DNA of 9,908 nt from Bacteroidales bacterium UBA6346 (GCA_002438905.1 DJSA01000075.1:1-9908); one strand, 5' to 3'. Positions 1 through 7,000 are shown, numbered from the stretch's first letter. Notes: generated by a model from the sequence alone, not told the origin. Numbers and translations: made by a program.

Positions 1-107
1 TTTTTAACGAAGTATTGTGAATAACAAAATCTGACTCAAAAACACATCTCGAAGTAACTGAACCCAAAACTCAAACAGCGTATTAAAAAACATTCATAAA
101 AATTCAT

Positions 108-180
108 TATTTTTGCGATTTGTTTGGTGAGACGATTGTACATTTTTGCCCTGTGGTACAAAAAATGCGGGCTAAGTTTG
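108..180 (+). promoter_or_regulatory. Candidate promoter region of the envelope operon (two -7 boxes)
   Basis: Two exact matches to the Bacteroidota -7 consensus TAnnTTTG lie here: TATTTTTG at 108-115 and TAAGTTTG at 173-180. A near match, CATTTTTG, is at 141-148. No TTTG is centred the usual ~26 bases upstream of either exact match; the closest is TTTG at 145-148, a few bases too far from the second box. Transcription would start near 121 or 187, leaving a leader of about 125 or 60 bases. A small inverted repeat (TTGTAC 136-141 with GTACAA 156-161) lies between the boxes. The rest of positions 1-246 is A/T-rich, and I see no coding sequence in it. Confidence 0.35.
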
Positions 181-246
181 CCTTCCTCACTTACAGAAAG
201 GGTGTTTTATTAAATTTTTATTGCGAAACAAAAATAACAAAACATT

Positions 247-975
247 ATGGGAAACGAAAAAGCGACAAGAATCCAGACCTCGCTCCTGAACGGGGCTGAA
301 AAAAAAGCCTTGGTGTGGCTTGCAAAGCGTCTGCCAATTTGGGCAACTTCAAATATGCTGACGGCAGTCGGAACATTCGGAGCAATCCTGTGTGCTGTAG
401 GCTTCGGACTTGCAAACATCAATCTCAACTGGATGTGGCTCTCTGTCTTAGGACTCTTCCTCAACTGGTTCGGAGATAGTCTTGACGGCTCGATGGCACG
501 CGTAAGGCACACGCAGAGGCCGGTATATGGATTTTTCATCGACCACAACATCGATATATTCACCATAATCGTAATGTGCGTCGGTGCAGGTATCTCCCCT
601 ATCGCCAGGATGGACGTTGCCCTCTTCGTCCTCGTTGCCTACCTTGCTATTTCAGCGCACACCTACATCGGTACCATATTGAAGAACGAATTCAAACTCA
701 CCTACGGAAAACTCGGACCGACAGAATTCCGTGTGATTGCTGCTCTCGCCATCATTTTCCTCATTTACTTCCCGTGGGCTGACTACAACGTCACCGTAGA
801 CTGCTTCAAGAACGGACTTGAGACTCTTAACGGAATTTACACACCTTTCGACTGGATTGCAATCGGACTTGGCTGCATCATTTTCATTCTTCTGATTTCT
901 TCTCAGATTAGAGATGAAAGGGCTCTATCGAAAATTGACCCACCTAAGAAATTCGACGGCACATTCACGGAATAG
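247..975 (+). CDS. CDP-alcohol phosphatidyltransferase family membrane protein
   Basis: This 242-residue integral membrane enzyme should transfer a phosphoalcohol from a CDP-alcohol (CDP-diacylglycerol or similar) to a hydroxyl acceptor, as in phospholipid synthesis. The family signature is visible: D77-x2-D80-G81-x2-A84-R85, then G95-x3-D99-x3-D103. These aspartates bind the metal ions and position the catalytic base. The spacer between AR and G is nine residues, against eight in familiar members such as PgsA. Hydrophobic segments lie at about 36-57, 62-76, 104-134, 161-176 and 201-220, consistent with a polytopic protein. It starts at an ATG after an A-rich leader. The substrate cannot be read from the sequence; phosphatidylglycerophosphate, phosphatidylinositol-like or phosphatidylserine products are all possible. 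It opens a probable operon: the next gene begins 57 bases downstream on the same strand and encodes an acyltransferase fusion, which supports a lipid role. Confidence 0.88.
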   Translation: MGNEKATRIQTSLLNGAEKKALVWLAKRLPIWATSNMLTAVGTFGAILCAVGFGLANINLNWMWLSVLGLFLNWFGDSLDGSMARVRHTQRPVYGFFIDHNIDIFTIIVMCVGAGISPIARMDVALFVLVAYLAISAHTYIGTILKNEFKLTYGKLGPTEFRVIAALAIIFLIYFPWADYNVTVDCFKNGLETLNGIYTPFDWIAIGLGCIIFILLISSQIRDERALSKIDPPKKFDGTFTE

Positions 976-1032
976 AGACATTACACACGCCTCGGCCAGA
1001 TAGAAGACTGTGAACGTGATAATTGGATACTG

Positions 1033-2382
1033 ATGGAGCATAATGACAAGAAAGAGGACAAGGTCCTGTCATTGAGGAAATGGATTGACTTTGTGGTCAG
1101 CCGCGCATTAGGGACGGTCGTTGATACGGCTGTCCTTTGGCTTGTGGGCAGGATGCTGCACCGGATGGTCGCCATTCACCCGGCAAGCGGATTCTGGAAC
1201 GGATTCGAGTACTGGGGCGAATACTGGCTAGGTCCTGCCATTTCGTTCGAAGTTGCGACCTTTGCGAACTTCCTAATGTCCTATTATTGGATTTGGAAGA
1301 ACCGCATCAGCAACCGCTCTTCAGCAAAAAGCTTCTGGAGGCATTTCGGTGGCTTCAACGTGTCCTGCATCTTCGGTTTCCTTGTCAAGATGGTGTTCCT
1401 TGTACTCTTCGAGAAACTCTTCGGATGGGAAGCGTGGCTGTGCAACCTGCTCGCCGTCTGCATCTCCGGCATTCTCAACTATTTTCTTGCAGAGGTGCTG
1501 GTCTTCAGAAAAAAGACAGAAAGGCCGGAACATGAACTGCTAAGCATCGAGGAATTGGGAGACCTGGCACCGGTGTTCAAGGGGACGTGGGGCAATTGGT
1601 TCGGAAAGTTTCTATTCGCTCTCGTTGGCGTAAACAAGATGAATCGTCTCTACAACAGCATCTATGACATCGACAACGCAAGGGATGCCGCCCGCCGCCT
1701 GCTGGAAAACATGGGCTGCAACTATCTGGTTGGAAATGCGGAAAGACTTGAGCATCTTCCCGAAGGTGCGTTCATAACCATCAGCAACCATCCATACGGT
1801 GGTCTTGACGGCATCATCCTGCTGGATCTCTTCCTGCCAAGACGGCCTGACTACAAGGTCATGGTAAACGAAATTCTCGGACGCATAAAACCTTTGCGCC
1901 CGGCATTCATAACCGTCAATCCAACTACGACAAAGAAAGGCAGACCGACACGCACTACACTCAACGGAGTCAAGGAGACTATCATGGATCTCAACGAAGG
2001 AAAGCCGGTTGGTTTCTTCCCGTCAGGAGCCGTATCTGACCTTCATTTGAGGCATCATGAGATTGCGGACCGCGAATGGCAGGAAAGCCTAGTACGGCTC
2101 ATAAAGAAGGCACATGTACCTATTGTCCCCGTACACTTCATTGACCACAATTCATGGTTCTACTATTCCCTCGGAGTGATTGACTGGAAGGTGCGACTTC
2201 TAAGGCTGCCACGGGAGCTCTTCAACAAGTCAAAGGGAATGCATAGGGTTGCTATCGGGGAAACCATCAGTGTAGAGCGACAGGATTTGCTTTCCGATCT
2301 TGACGCTTTCCGTGCAGTGCTCCGTGCATCAGTCTACCAAATGCCGATTCCCGAAACATTCACACCGAGCCGTTCCGTATAA
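1033..2382 (+). CDS. GtrA-like membrane domain fused to PlsC/hemolysin-type acyltransferase
   Basis: This 449-residue protein has two parts. Residues ~15-160 look like the GtrA family: four hydrophobic helices (about 18-40, 66-88, 107-129, 134-156), with the short aromatic/basic motifs WIWKNR (86-91) and VFRKK (157-161) after helices two and four. GtrA proteins are thought to help move polyprenyl-linked sugars across the membrane. Residues ~220-430 look like a lysophospholipid acyltransferase: NHPYGGLDG at 252-260 is the catalytic His...Asp block, and FFPSGAVSD at 328-336 matches the acceptor-phosphate block. The His-Asp spacing is five residues, as in the 'putative hemolysin' acyltransferases of Bacteroidota, not the four of classical PlsC. 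Both parts sit in one uninterrupted frame, so this is a fusion rather than two genes. It is likely cotranscribed with the upstream CDP-alcohol transferase and, 15 bases downstream, the lysozyme gene. The acyl acceptor is unknown; a role in making or moving a membrane lipid or glycolipid is inference. Confidence 0.85.
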   Translation: MEHNDKKEDKVLSLRKWIDFVVSRALGTVVDTAVLWLVGRMLHRMVAIHPASGFWNGFEYWGEYWLGPAISFEVATFANFLMSYYWIWKNRISNRSSAKSFWRHFGGFNVSCIFGFLVKMVFLVLFEKLFGWEAWLCNLLAVCISGILNYFLAEVLVFRKKTERPEHELLSIEELGDLAPVFKGTWGNWFGKFLFALVGVNKMNRLYNSIYDIDNARDAARRLLENMGCNYLVGNAERLEHLPEGAFITISNHPYGGLDGIILLDLFLPRRPDYKVMVNEILGRIKPLRPAFITVNPTTTKKGRPTRTTLNGVKETIMDLNEGKPVGFFPSGAVSDLHLRHHEIADREWQESLVRLIKKAHVPIVPVHFIDHNSWFYYSLGVIDWKVRLLRLPRELFNKSKGMHRVAIGETISVERQDLLSDLDAFRAVLRASVYQMPIPETFTPSRSV

Positions 2383-2397
2383 AGCAAATTTCAGATT

Positions 2398-3348
2398 ATG
2401 AACAATACGGAGGTGGAAGAAAAAATCGTTGTCAAGAGTCCGAGAAGAGATAATAATAGACAAGCAAAGCCTAAGTCACAGAAAACGCCACGTCTTAAAG
2501 CGAAACAAACGAATCCCACAGAAATCAGAAAAACGTCAGAGAGAAAACGCGAAAAAGGACGCAAGAAAGGCAAGAAAAAGCAGGCGGGCAAGGTCGTTTC
2601 GGCGTATTGGTTTGTGGCTGTGGCCGTTATAAGTGTTATAGCCATTATCATTGTTCCTATTATCGTCAGTCGCTGCGCGAAAGACATAGGTGTGCGGGTT
2701 CCTGAGGGGCATTATAGTTATGCTGTGGACATATCAAAATACCAGAAAAATATAGTCTGGGACTCGCTGATGGTTCTGACGGATGCACAGGGACATACAA
2801 TGCGGTCAGTGCGGTCAGCAAGCGGAATATATAGGGTGAAATATGTGATAATGAAAGCATCGGAAGGTGAGACCCACCGGGACGCACTATTCACAGACCA
2901 TTGGAAGCGCTCTGCCGCTGCCGGTTACAGTCGCGGTGCCTACCACTTCTTCAGAAGTTCAAAGTCTCCGGAGAAGCAAGCAATGAATTTCATACATACA
3001 GTCGGTAACATCCGCCACAAAGATCTGCCCCCGATTCTTGACGTGGAGACCATACACCTTGGATGTAGTAAAGCCGAACTTAATCGAAGACTGGTCATCT
3101 GGCTAGGAATCATCGAGGAACATTATGGGCGGCGACCGATCATATACACGGGCGATGCTTTTCTCCGGGATCGACTGTCCCCCGAAATCTATGAACACTA
3201 CCCTATCTGGATTGCCCGTTACAGCTCAGAGGGCGGCCTCAAACCACCCAGTATCGGGAATTGGATGATGTGGCAGTTCACCGACCGCGCCACAGTCTAC
3301 GGCATCCCATCGCTCTGCGATCTGTCTGTTGTTGCTGTTCAGCAATAA
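2398..3348 (+). CDS. Membrane-anchored GH25 family lysozyme with basic N-terminal tail
   Basis: This 316-residue protein should cleave the beta-1,4 bond between N-acetylmuramic acid and N-acetylglucosamine in peptidoglycan. Residues 1-65 are hydrophilic and very rich in Lys and Arg. A single hydrophobic helix follows at about 67-90 with no signal-peptidase site evident, so the positive-inside rule puts the tail in the cytoplasm and the enzyme in the periplasm. The GH25 domain spans ~107-316: D111 in AVDISKYQ, GAYHFF at 180-185, the catalytic D215-V-E217 in PPILDVE, and WQFTD at 292-296. The final strand reads CDLSVV, where many members have D-x-N, a conservative family variation. It begins 15 bases after the acyltransferase stop, so it is probably the last gene of the operon. 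A role in remodelling the cell's own wall is more likely than phage lysis, because no holin or phage gene is nearby. The basic tail resembles no domain I recognise. Confidence 0.88.
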   Translation: MNNTEVEEKIVVKSPRRDNNRQAKPKSQKTPRLKAKQTNPTEIRKTSERKREKGRKKGKKKQAGKVVSAYWFVAVAVISVIAIIIVPIIVSRCAKDIGVRVPEGHYSYAVDISKYQKNIVWDSLMVLTDAQGHTMRSVRSASGIYRVKYVIMKASEGETHRDALFTDHWKRSAAAGYSRGAYHFFRSSKSPEKQAMNFIHTVGNIRHKDLPPILDVETIHLGCSKAELNRRLVIWLGIIEEHYGRRPIIYTGDAFLRDRLSPEIYEHYPIWIARYSSEGGLKPPSIGNWMMWQFTDRATVYGIPSLCDLSVVAVQQ

Positions 3349-3357
3349 GGTTTCTCT

Positions 3358-3389
3358 GTCATCTCGAACGAAGTGAGAGATCTTTATGC
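3358..3389. repeat. Copy of a dispersed intergenic repeat with short palindrome
   Basis: The segment beginning GTCATCTCGAACGAAGTGAG and running into AGATCT matches my recollection of a short repeat scattered between genes in many Bacteroidota and some other phyla; its translations often appear as spurious peptides containing HLERSERS. It contains an imperfect hairpin (CTCG at 3363-3366 with TGAG at 3374-3377, plus ATCTC 3361-3365 with GAGAT 3377-3381). It lies ten bases after the lysozyme stop and just beyond the gapA terminator. I see only one copy in this window, so calling it dispersed rests on memory rather than on internal comparison. Confidence 0.5.
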
Positions 3390-3418
3390 AAAAAAAGCTC
3401 CCACCGAAGCGGAAGCTT
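3390..3418 (-). terminator. Intrinsic terminator of gapA (10-bp stem, TTCG loop)
   Basis: Read on the - strand, this is AAGCTTCCGC, loop TTCG, GTGGGAGCTT, then further T residues, giving a run of seven T in total. All ten stem positions pair, two of them as G-T wobbles. The TTCG tetraloop is among the most stable known. On the + strand the hairpin is followed by ATATAATAAT rather than a T tract, so it should terminate only leftward transcription. It would end the gapA transcript about 145 bases past the gapA stop codon. Confidence 0.8.
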
Positions 3419-3436
3419 ATATAATAATCTTAAGAT

Positions 3437-3561
3437 AGTTGGAGATGTATGAATGTTCAATTGCAGGGCTTGCGAAAGATTTGAACAGAAACTACCTTAT
3501 GGTAATGAGGATTCAAATCTCTGAATGTAACTATGCAAGTGGGCATTCAGACGCTTCAACT
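3437..3561 (-). ncRNA. Possible rod-like structured RNA in the gapA 3' untranslated region
   Basis: Several perfect inverted repeats in this stretch are nested and colinear: AGTTG 3437-3441 with CAACT 3557-3561, GAATG 3451-3455 with CATTC 3544-3548, CTTGC 3469-3473 with GCAAG 3535-3539, AGATTTGAA 3477-3485 with TTCAAATCT 3512-3520, and TACC 3493-3496 with GGTA 3501-3504. Together they would make a 125-base rod with internal loops. Alternative pairs also exist: CTGAATG 3521-3527 with CATTCAG 3544-3550, and GTTCAA 3455-3460 with TTGAAC 3481-3486. The - strand is preferred because gapA reads into it and a strong terminator follows. I recognise no known RNA family here. The 9-bp and 7-bp helices are the solid parts; the 5-bp ones could be chance. 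Confidence 0.3.
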
Positions 3562-4560
3562 TTACTTTGAGATAACGCGGGCCATTTCGCAAACCTTGTT
3601 TGAATAACCCCACTCGTTGTCATACCAAGACACAACCTTAACGAAGGTAGGATCGAGCTGGATGCCGGCCTTTACATCGAAGATTGAAGTGCGTGAGTCA
3701 TTGCGGAAGTCAGTTGAAACTACAGCCTCGTCAGTGTAGCCGAGAACGCCCTTGAGCTCGCCCTCTGAGGCCTTCTTCATTGCAGCGCATATTTCCTCGT
3801 AAGTTGCAGGCTTCTCAAGCTCTACAGTGAGGTCAACAACTGAAACGTCAGAGGTAGGGACACGCATTGACATACCAGTGAGCTTGCCGTTGAGTTCAGG
3901 AAGAACCTTGCCGACAGCCTTTGCAGCACCTGTTGAAGAAGGAATGATGTTCTCAAGAATACCGCGGCCGCCTCTCCAGTCCTTCTTTGAAGGGCCATCG
4001 ACAGTCTTCTGAGTTGCAGTTGCAGCGTGAACTGTCGTCATGAGGCCTCTCTTAATACCGAAAGTCTCGTGGAGAACCTTAGAGATAGGTGCGAGGCAGT
4101 TGGTCGTGCAGGAAGCGTTTGAAATGATCTTCTGACCTGCGTAAGTCTTGTCGTTTACGCCATATACGAACATCGGAGTGGCATCCTTTGAAGGCGCTGA
4201 CATAATGACCTTCTTTGCGCCTGCCTTGAGGTGAGCGGAAGCGAGTTCCTCAGTAAGGAAGAATCCAGTTGACTCAACGACAACGTCCACGTCAAGTGCG
4301 CCCCAAGTGATCTGTGAAGGATCCTTCTCGGCAAAGATCTGAATCTTGTTGCCGTCAACGATCATGTAGTTGCCCTCAACCTTGATGTCGTGGTTGAAGT
4401 GACCATGAACTGAATCATACTTAAGCATGTAAGCAAGATAATCAGCATCAAGAAGGTCGTTGATACCTACAACCTGAATGTCGTGTGAGAAGTTCTCAAC
4501 GGCAGCACGGAATACCATACGGCCGATACGACCGAATCCGTTAATACCAAGTCTAATCAT
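3562..4560 (-). CDS. gapA: Glyceraldehyde-3-phosphate dehydrogenase, type I
   Basis: This enzyme oxidises and phosphorylates glyceraldehyde 3-phosphate to 1,3-bisphosphoglycerate with reduction of NAD+, in cytosolic glycolysis (reversible in gluconeogenesis). At 332 residues it has the usual full length. The N-terminal Rossmann motif GINGFGRIGR is at 5-14, and INDLLD at 33-38 carries the acidic residue typical of NAD+ preference. The active-site block SNASCTTNCLAP spans 147-158 with catalytic Cys151, and His178 in TTVHAATATQ is the base. The C-terminal WYDNEWGYSNK segment is also present. It is transcribed alone: it has its own long structured leader, a terminator downstream, and opposite-strand neighbours on both sides. 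The codons look strongly biased, as expected for a highly expressed gene. Identification is secure. Confidence 0.98.
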   Translation of the reverse strand: MIRLGINGFGRIGRMVFRAAVENFSHDIQVVGINDLLDADYLAYMLKYDSVHGHFNHDIKVEGNYMIVDGNKIQIFAEKDPSQITWGALDVDVVVESTGFFLTEELASAHLKAGAKKVIMSAPSKDATPMFVYGVNDKTYAGQKIISNASCTTNCLAPISKVLHETFGIKRGLMTTVHAATATQKTVDGPSKKDWRGGRGILENIIPSSTGAAKAVGKVLPELNGKLTGMSMRVPTSDVSVVDLTVELEKPATYEEICAAMKKASEGELKGVLGYTDEAVVSTDFRNDSRTSIFDVKAGIQLDPTFVKVVSWYDNEWGYSNKVCEMARVISK

Positions 4561-4682
4561 TGTTTTATAATATTAAAATTGTTACACAAATTTCAAATTC
4601 TGTCCGGAGCATCCGTCTCGGCAAAACCATTAAGTCAAATGCAAATTCTGCGCCGAGACCCAATGTCTCCGAAAATGCGGCG
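4561..4682 (-). promoter_or_regulatory. Structured 5' leader of gapA with competing hairpins
   Basis: If transcription starts just after the -7 box at 4683-4690, gapA has a ~118-base leader. In + strand coordinates it contains a perfect 8-bp inverted repeat, GTCTCGGC 4615-4622 with GCCGAGAC 4652-4659. The GAGAC of its right arm (4655-4659) can instead pair with GTCTC at 4665-4669, forming a compact 5-bp hairpin. An outer helix, CCGGAG 4604-4609 with CTCCG 4667-4671, can enclose the 8-bp stem. CAGAATTTG also occurs twice on the - strand, once in the hairpin loop and once after it. Mutually exclusive pairing is typical of RNA-based control, but no known riboswitch class is recognisable. Confidence 0.4.
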
Positions 4683-4690
4683 CAAAAATA
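4683..4690 (-). promoter_or_regulatory. Candidate -7 promoter box for gapA
   Basis: The - strand reads TATTTTTG, an exact match to TAnnTTTG. No clear TTTG -33 element lies at the usual distance. The predicted start site is near 4678, about 118 bases before the gapA ATG. It lies 24 bases from the divergent surE box, so the two promoters would be back to back. Confidence 0.45.
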
Positions 4691-4714
4691 CGAAAAATAA
4701 TGAAATAATAAAAC

Positions 4715-4722
4715 TATCTTTG
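4715..4722 (+). promoter_or_regulatory. Candidate -7 promoter box for surE-lpxB
   Basis: The + strand reads TATCTTTG, an exact TAnnTTTG match. The expected start site near 4728 leaves a ~47-base A/T-rich leader before the surE ATG at 4775. No good -33 TTTG is seen; the upstream sequence is A-rich. Confidence 0.5.
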
Positions 4723-4774
4723 CAATTGAAAACGAAACAGGACGATTGTAGTATAAAAATTAACTATATAGTGC

Positions 4775-5623
4775 ATGAATATACTGATTACAAATGACGA
4801 TGGTTTCGAGTCCAAAGGAATTGCTGTACTGACAAGGCTGATGAAAAAATACGGAAATGTGGCGGTTGTGGCACCGTTTTCCGCGCAATCAGGAATGTCA
4901 ATGGCGGTGTCTCTTGGCGCTGACAAAATCGCGTTCAAAGAAATTGAAAACACGAGGTTTGTCGGAGAGGATGGAAAGGAATATACCGAAAGATGGGCAT
5001 ATTTGGATGCAACTCCCGCAAGTTGCGTCAAATTCGCCCTCAGCACTCCGTGGCTCGGATGGACACCGGATGTAGTGGTGTCAGGCATAAATCACGGTGC
5101 GAACACATCTGTGGCATCATGCTATTCCGGGACACTCGGAGCGACAGCAGAGGCCGCGGTAAACCATCTGCTCGGAATCGGGGTGTCGCTCTGCGATCAT
5201 AATCCCGATGCGGACTTCTCTCAGGTCGAAAAATTTTTTCTGGGCATATTTGAAAAGCTAGTAAAACTCCCCCGTCACAGCTACATGACATACTACAATG
5301 TCAATTTTCCGTCCGTGCCCGCCGATGAAATCAAAGGCGTAAAAGTCGGCTATATGGGGCGTGGCCGCTGGGTTAAAGAATTCCGAAGCCTTGACGATGC
5401 CAAGGCAATTGCGGCGTCATTGAATGGGGCGCCCACCGGTGACCCGAACGAGGACCCTTCTGTGAAGATGTACAAATTGGTCGGAGATTTCAAAAGCGAT
5501 GAGGACAACCAGGCGGAGGCAGACCATCTGCTTACGGACAACGGGTATGTATCCATAGTTCCCCATACGATAGACAGCACTGACTATGAGCAACTTAAGC
5601 TCATGAAAAAGGTGTCATTCTAA
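4775..5623 (+). CDS. surE: 5'/3'-nucleotidase SurE
   Basis: SurE is a metal-dependent phosphatase that removes phosphate from nucleoside monophosphates and is linked to stationary-phase survival. The 282-residue sequence opens with NILITNDDG; Asp8 and Asp9 are the metal ligands. Ser39 in APFSAQSG and Asn106 in VSGINHGAN complete the expected metal site. YSGTLGATAEA at 117-127 is another conserved block. Homologues are about 250 residues, so this one is slightly long, mainly in the C-terminal third around PTGDPNEDPS. The ATG at 4775 fits the motif position (Asp8). It is divergent from gapA and is followed after 63 bases by lpxB on the same strand without a visible terminator, a pairing I recall from other Bacteroidales, so cotranscription is likely. 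The product is cytosolic. Confidence 0.96.
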   Translation: MNILITNDDGFESKGIAVLTRLMKKYGNVAVVAPFSAQSGMSMAVSLGADKIAFKEIENTRFVGEDGKEYTERWAYLDATPASCVKFALSTPWLGWTPDVVVSGINHGANTSVASCYSGTLGATAEAAVNHLLGIGVSLCDHNPDADFSQVEKFFLGIFEKLVKLPRHSYMTYYNVNFPSVPADEIKGVKVGYMGRGRWVKEFRSLDDAKAIAASLNGAPTGDPNEDPSVKMYKLVGDFKSDEDNQAEADHLLTDNGYVSIVPHTIDSTDYEQLKLMKKVSF

Positions 5624-5686
5624 AACGCATGGCGCGGTCATTTTAGTGAAACATTAAAAATCTTGAACAGAACAATCTGCCTATAT

Positions 5687-6949
5687 ATGCGGTACTACAT
5701 CATTGCCGGAGAGGCTTCGGGCGATCTCCACGGGTCAAACCTGATGCACGGAATATACGGGAAGGATCCTCATGCAGTCATACGCTTTTGGGGCGGCGAT
5801 CTTATGAACGGAGTATTTGCGGAGCACCGGAACTGCATCCCGTCTATAGAGAAGGCTGAAGGCGATGCCGCAGGGAATTTGCCGGCCACCGTTCCATTCG
5901 GGACTCGGACAGGCGGGCTTGTGCGGCATTATAAGGATGGTGCAGTCATGGGATTCACAGAAGTTCTCGCAAAGGCGGGCAAACTATTGGGCAACCTGAG
6001 TCGCTGCAAAAAGGACATTCTGGGCTTCGCCCCTGACTGCGTGATACTGATAGACTATCCGGGCTTTAACTTCAAGATTGCGGAATTTGCCCACAAACGC
6101 GGCTTAAAGGTATTCTACTACATAGCGCCTAAGGTCTGGGCATCCCGCGAGGGACGCATTCGCAAACTGAAGAAATATGTTGATAGGCTCTACATCGTGT
6201 TTCCTTTCGAGATCCCATATTTCGAGAGAAAGGGTGTCCCTTTTGTCTACAAGGGCAATCCGCTGGTTGATGCCATAGACAATTCCACTGCGATGAAGGA
6301 GTCCCGCGAAGATTTTTTGAAACGCTGCGGACTTCCGGACAGTCCTATTGTCGCAATGCTTGCAGGCTCGCGCAAGAGCGAAATCAGCACAATGATGCCG
6401 GTGCTCACGAAATTTGCAGACAAAATGCACGCTCTGCCGCAATATACCGGTTGGCAGTTCATTGTGGCCGGTGCCCCAAGCCGCTCGCTGGAGGACTATC
6501 TCCCCTATCTCCATGATCAGGAATACATAAAGGTACTCTTCGGTGAAACCCAGTCAATCGTCAGACAGGCAGAGGCGGCCGTTGTCAATTCCGGAACAGC
6601 ATCTCTTGAGACAGTCCTGCTCGGGACGCCGCAGGTTGTCGGCTTCATAATGGGCAGCAGGCTCACCTACGCAATAGCCAAGATGATCGTCAAAGTCAAA
6701 TACATCAGTCTTGGGAACCTATGCTTGGGCCGCTTCGCGTTCAAGGAGTTCGTTCAGGACGAATGCAATCCGGACGCGCTCGTCACAGAAGTCCGCGCGC
6801 TCATAGAAGACAAGCAATATAGGCAGAAGATGCTCTCAGACTACGCCGAAATCCGCGCACTCCTCGGAGGCGCAGGTGCCTCCGCTGCCGTCGCCGGCGA
6901 CATGATTGACTTCTTGCAAAGGAAAAGCAAATTGATTGTCGGAGCATAG
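5687..6949 (+). CDS. lpxB: Lipid-A-disaccharide synthase
   Basis: LpxB joins UDP-2,3-diacylglucosamine and lipid X (2,3-diacylglucosamine 1-phosphate) into the lipid A disaccharide, acting at the inner face of the cytoplasmic membrane. I place the start at the ATG at 5687, giving 420 residues, because the family signature then falls at the usual place: MRYYIIAGEASGDLHG at 1-16. A TTG at 5663 would add eight unconserved residues. Other blocks are RFWGGDLM 33-40, LIDYPGFN 121-128, AGSRKSEI 226-233, and NSGTASLETVLLGTPQ 301-316 in the nucleotide-sugar binding half. Between GGDLM and GGLVRHYKD (about residues 41-75) lies an additional segment of roughly 30 residues; Bacteroides LpxB as I remember it joins these blocks almost directly. 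The frame is intact and both flanks are conserved, so it is an insertion in a loop rather than a frameshift. The presence of lpxB indicates a Gram-negative outer membrane with lipid A. Confidence 0.95.
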   Translation: MRYYIIAGEASGDLHGSNLMHGIYGKDPHAVIRFWGGDLMNGVFAEHRNCIPSIEKAEGDAAGNLPATVPFGTRTGGLVRHYKDGAVMGFTEVLAKAGKLLGNLSRCKKDILGFAPDCVILIDYPGFNFKIAEFAHKRGLKVFYYIAPKVWASREGRIRKLKKYVDRLYIVFPFEIPYFERKGVPFVYKGNPLVDAIDNSTAMKESREDFLKRCGLPDSPIVAMLAGSRKSEISTMMPVLTKFADKMHALPQYTGWQFIVAGAPSRSLEDYLPYLHDQEYIKVLFGETQSIVRQAEAAVVNSGTASLETVLLGTPQVVGFIMGSRLTYAIAKMIVKVKYISLGNLCLGRFAFKEFVQDECNPDALVTEVRALIEDKQYRQKMLSDYAEIRALLGGAGASAAVAGDMIDFLQRKSKLIVGA

Positions 6950-7000
6950 GATTCACGGATATATCAAGAAAGGAAAATAAAATACAATATTATACTGCCA

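Noticed and set aside
210..566. 118-residue open frame on the - strand
   Set aside because: It lies mostly antisense to the CDP-alcohol transferase, whose catalytic motif is clear, and the translation resembles no protein family.
3261..3452. Open frame containing HLERSERS
   Set aside because: It overlaps the lysozyme 3' end in another frame and runs through the intergenic repeat; this peptide is a known type of spurious translation.
5663..5686. TTG start for lpxB
   Set aside because: It adds eight residues before the conserved MRYYIIAGEASGDLHG start; the ATG at 5687 fits the family.
6104..6514. 136-residue open frame antisense to lpxB
   Set aside because: Shadow of a gene with intact conserved motifs; no recognisable domain.
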